Shown here in pieces: positions 62,686 through 64,000 of a stretch of DNA of 64,000 nt. This DNA is from Bacteroidales bacterium (lineage in GTDB: Bacteria; Bacteroidota; Bacteroidia; Bacteroidales; F082), in NCBI GenBank assembly GCA_028704385.1, contig JAQVLA010000019.1:1-64000 (forward strand), given 5' to 3'. The notes beneath the pieces were generated by a model, which saw only the letters and a list, made by a program, of their open reading frames with translations, searched no databases and was not told the DNA's origin. Position 1 is the first letter of the stretch; each line of letters starts with the position of its first letter. Both the position numbers and the translations under genes were made by a program.

Positions 62686-64000
62686 TTAGAGAACAAGAGG
62701 ATATTTAATTTTATTCTTTAAAAGAGCTAAATTGAGTACTTCAGTCATTTGCTTAACAAAGTGAAATTGAATTCCTTTGATACACTCCTCAGGAATTTCA
62801 TTGAAATCTTTTCTATTCTCTTCCGATAAAATTATATCCGTGATATTGCTTCGTTTGGCAGCCAGGATTTTTTCCTTGATCCCTCCTACGGGTAATACTT
62901 TGCCACGCAAAGTTATCTCACCCGTCATGGCCAGTTTCGAACGTACTATTCGCTGGGTAAAGGCCGAAGTAAGTGCAGTGAGCATGGTTATCCCAGCCGA
63001 AGGACCGTCTTTTGGGGTTGCTCCTTCAGGTACATGAATATGAACATTCCATTTGTCGAAAATATCCGGGTTTATACTTAATTCAGAAGCATGGGCTTTA
63101 ATAAATTCAAAGGCTATGCTTGCCGATTCTTTCATCACATCACCCAGGTTACCTGTAAGTTTCAAATTGCCTTTTCCACGACTCAGGCTCACCTCTATAA
63201 ACAATATCTCACCTCCCACGGGCGTCCATGCCAGGCCTGTGGCAACACCCGGCACATCATGCTGCATCACCTTTTCGCGCTGAAAACGCGCAATGCCAAG
63301 TACTTTTTCAAGGTCTTCCTTACTCACTTTAACATTATAATCTTCCTCCATGGCGATGAATTTGGCTTTGTGTCGAATAATCTTGGCCAATTGCCTCTCT
63401 AAAGTCCTCACGCCAGCTTCACGGGTATATTGTTCGATGATGTCTTCTACAATTTTTTTTGAGAACGAAACCTGTTTTGCTTTCAGGCCATGTTCATTCA
63501 TCTGTTTAGGTATCAAATGCTTTTTGGCTATTTCAATCTTTTCCTCAATCAGATATCCACTCAGATCAATCACTTCCATACGATCGCGCAAGGCAGGATG
63601 AACACTGCTTAGGGTGTTGGCAGTCGCGATAAACATCACCCTGGACAGATCGTATTCCAGCTCGAGAAAATTATCATAAAAACTGGTATTTTGTTCCGGA
63701 TCAAGCACTTCGAGCAAAGCTGCTTGCGGGTCACCGTTAATGTTGTTTCCACTTACTTTATCTATCTCATCCAGAACATAAACGGGATTTGAGGATTTCA
63801 CCTTTCGAAGATTTTGGATAATCCGTCCAGGCATGGCACCGATATAGGTTTTCCGATGGCCCCGAAGTTCAGCCTCATCACGCAGCCCACCCAGCGACAT
63901 GCGGATATATTTGCGATTGAGCGCAGAAGCAATAGACTTCCCTAAGGAGGTTTTTCCAACTCCGGGAGGGCCCACAAGGCAAAGAATCGGAGATTTCATA
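62686..64000 (-). CDS. lon: ATP-dependent protease Lon (C-terminal part, runs off the window)
   Basis: The visible 437 residues begin within the AAA+ module at Walker [12 protein letters not shown] and continue through Walker [11 protein letters not shown], sensor and arginine-finger regions, to the S16 protease domain. The catalytic Ser is in [10 protein letters not shown] and the Lys in [10 protein letters not shown]. The N-terminal substrate domain (about 350 residues in typical Lon) lies past the right edge; the ATG near 63999 is internal. Degrades misfolded and regulatory proteins in the cytoplasm. Confidence 0.96.
   Translation of the reverse strand, partial: MKSPILCLVGPPGVGKTSLGKSIASALNRKYIRMSLGGLRDEAELRGHRKTYIGAMPGRIIQNLRKVKSSNPVYVLDEIDKVSGNNINGDPQAALLEVLDPEQNTSFYDNFLELEYDLSRVMFIATANTLSSVHPALRDRMEVIDLSGYLIEEKIEIAKKHLIPKQMNEHGLKAKQVSFSKKIVEDIIEQYTREAGVRTLERQLAKIIRHKAKFIAMEEDYNVKVSKEDLEKVLGIARFQREKVMQHDVPGVATGLAWTPVGGEILFIEVSLSRGKGNLKLTGNLGDVMKESASIAFEFIKAHASELSINPDIFDKWNVHIHVPEGATPKDGPSAGITMLTALTSAFTQRIVRSKLAMTGEITLRGKVLPVGGIKEKILAAKRSNITDIILSEENRKDFNEIPEECIKGIQFHFVKQMTEVLNLALLKNKIKYPLVL

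Overview
The window is a chromosomal segment of a Bacteroidota bacterium, most likely from the Bacteroidales/Marinilabiliales side of the phylum. The evidence is lineage-typical families (DUF5916, DUF4251, DUF4301, DUF1684), a type IX secretion C-terminal sorting domain, and many promoters of the Bacteroidota form TTG-N19..21-TAnnTTTG. No phage, integrase or insertion sequence was recognised. Most genes are housekeeping. The window ends inside lon.

Layout. 0.5-3.0 kb: a BlaI-type repressor/M56 sensor pair with promoter and twin operators. 3-8.5 kb: glutaminase, S9-type hydrolase, hemolysin III-type membrane protein, Lgt, inositol monophosphatase. 8.5-14.5 kb: RhlE-type helicase, NfeD-type membrane protease, macrodomain protein, DUF5916 outer-membrane protein. 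14.4-20.7 kb: PfkB sugar kinase, SpeA, BadF-type kinase, MiaA, Cca. 20.96-26.56 kb: five co-directional genes encoding a radical-SAM 2,3-aminomutase, both subunits of a 3-oxoacid CoA-transferase, a class III aminotransferase and a PcaF-like thiolase. 26.6-28.5 kb: carbonic anhydrase, a small protein, an RRM protein, tRNA-Arg. 28.6-37.3 kb: DUF4251 protein, PepE, a large exported protein, GroES with a thioredoxin-glutaredoxin fusion, an ICMT-like methyltransferase with a structured leader, a T9SS cargo protein, glycerol dehydrogenase. 37.3-47.6 kb: a gene-sparse accessory stretch with every gene on the minus strand (DUF3788, RsgA, DUF1801, GNAT, TetR, zinc ribbon, GyrI-like, isochorismatase-like, short UvrA paralogue). 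47.7-57 kb: two tRNA-Leu, DUF4301, PutP-type symporter, DUF1858, PdxH, an ElyC-like/DUF1684 fusion, and a sigma-54 two-component pair. 57-64 kb: thrS-infC-rpmI-rplT, an oligopeptide-binding lipoprotein, a flavodoxin-fold oxidoreductase, and the C-terminal part of Lon.

The most interesting part is the 20.96-26.56 kb module. Read together, the genes suggest a route from an alpha-amino acid to a beta-amino acid, then a beta-keto acid, a beta-ketoacyl-CoA, and finally acetyl-CoA plus a shorter acyl-CoA. The aminomutase keeps its cluster cysteines, the Arg expected to bind the substrate carboxylate, and the PLP lysine. It lacks both aspartates that hold the lysine side chain in classical lysine 2,3-aminomutase. 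The CoA-transferase and thiolase look most like beta-ketoadipate pathway enzymes. A substrate other than lysine (for example 2-aminoadipate or glutamate) is therefore plausible but unproven.

Other points of note are an apparent ATA start for infC, an ElyC-like/DUF1684 fusion, a complete promoter-leader peptide-terminator unit upstream of gldA, a groES without groEL beside it, and several tightly packed or overlapping convergent gene ends.
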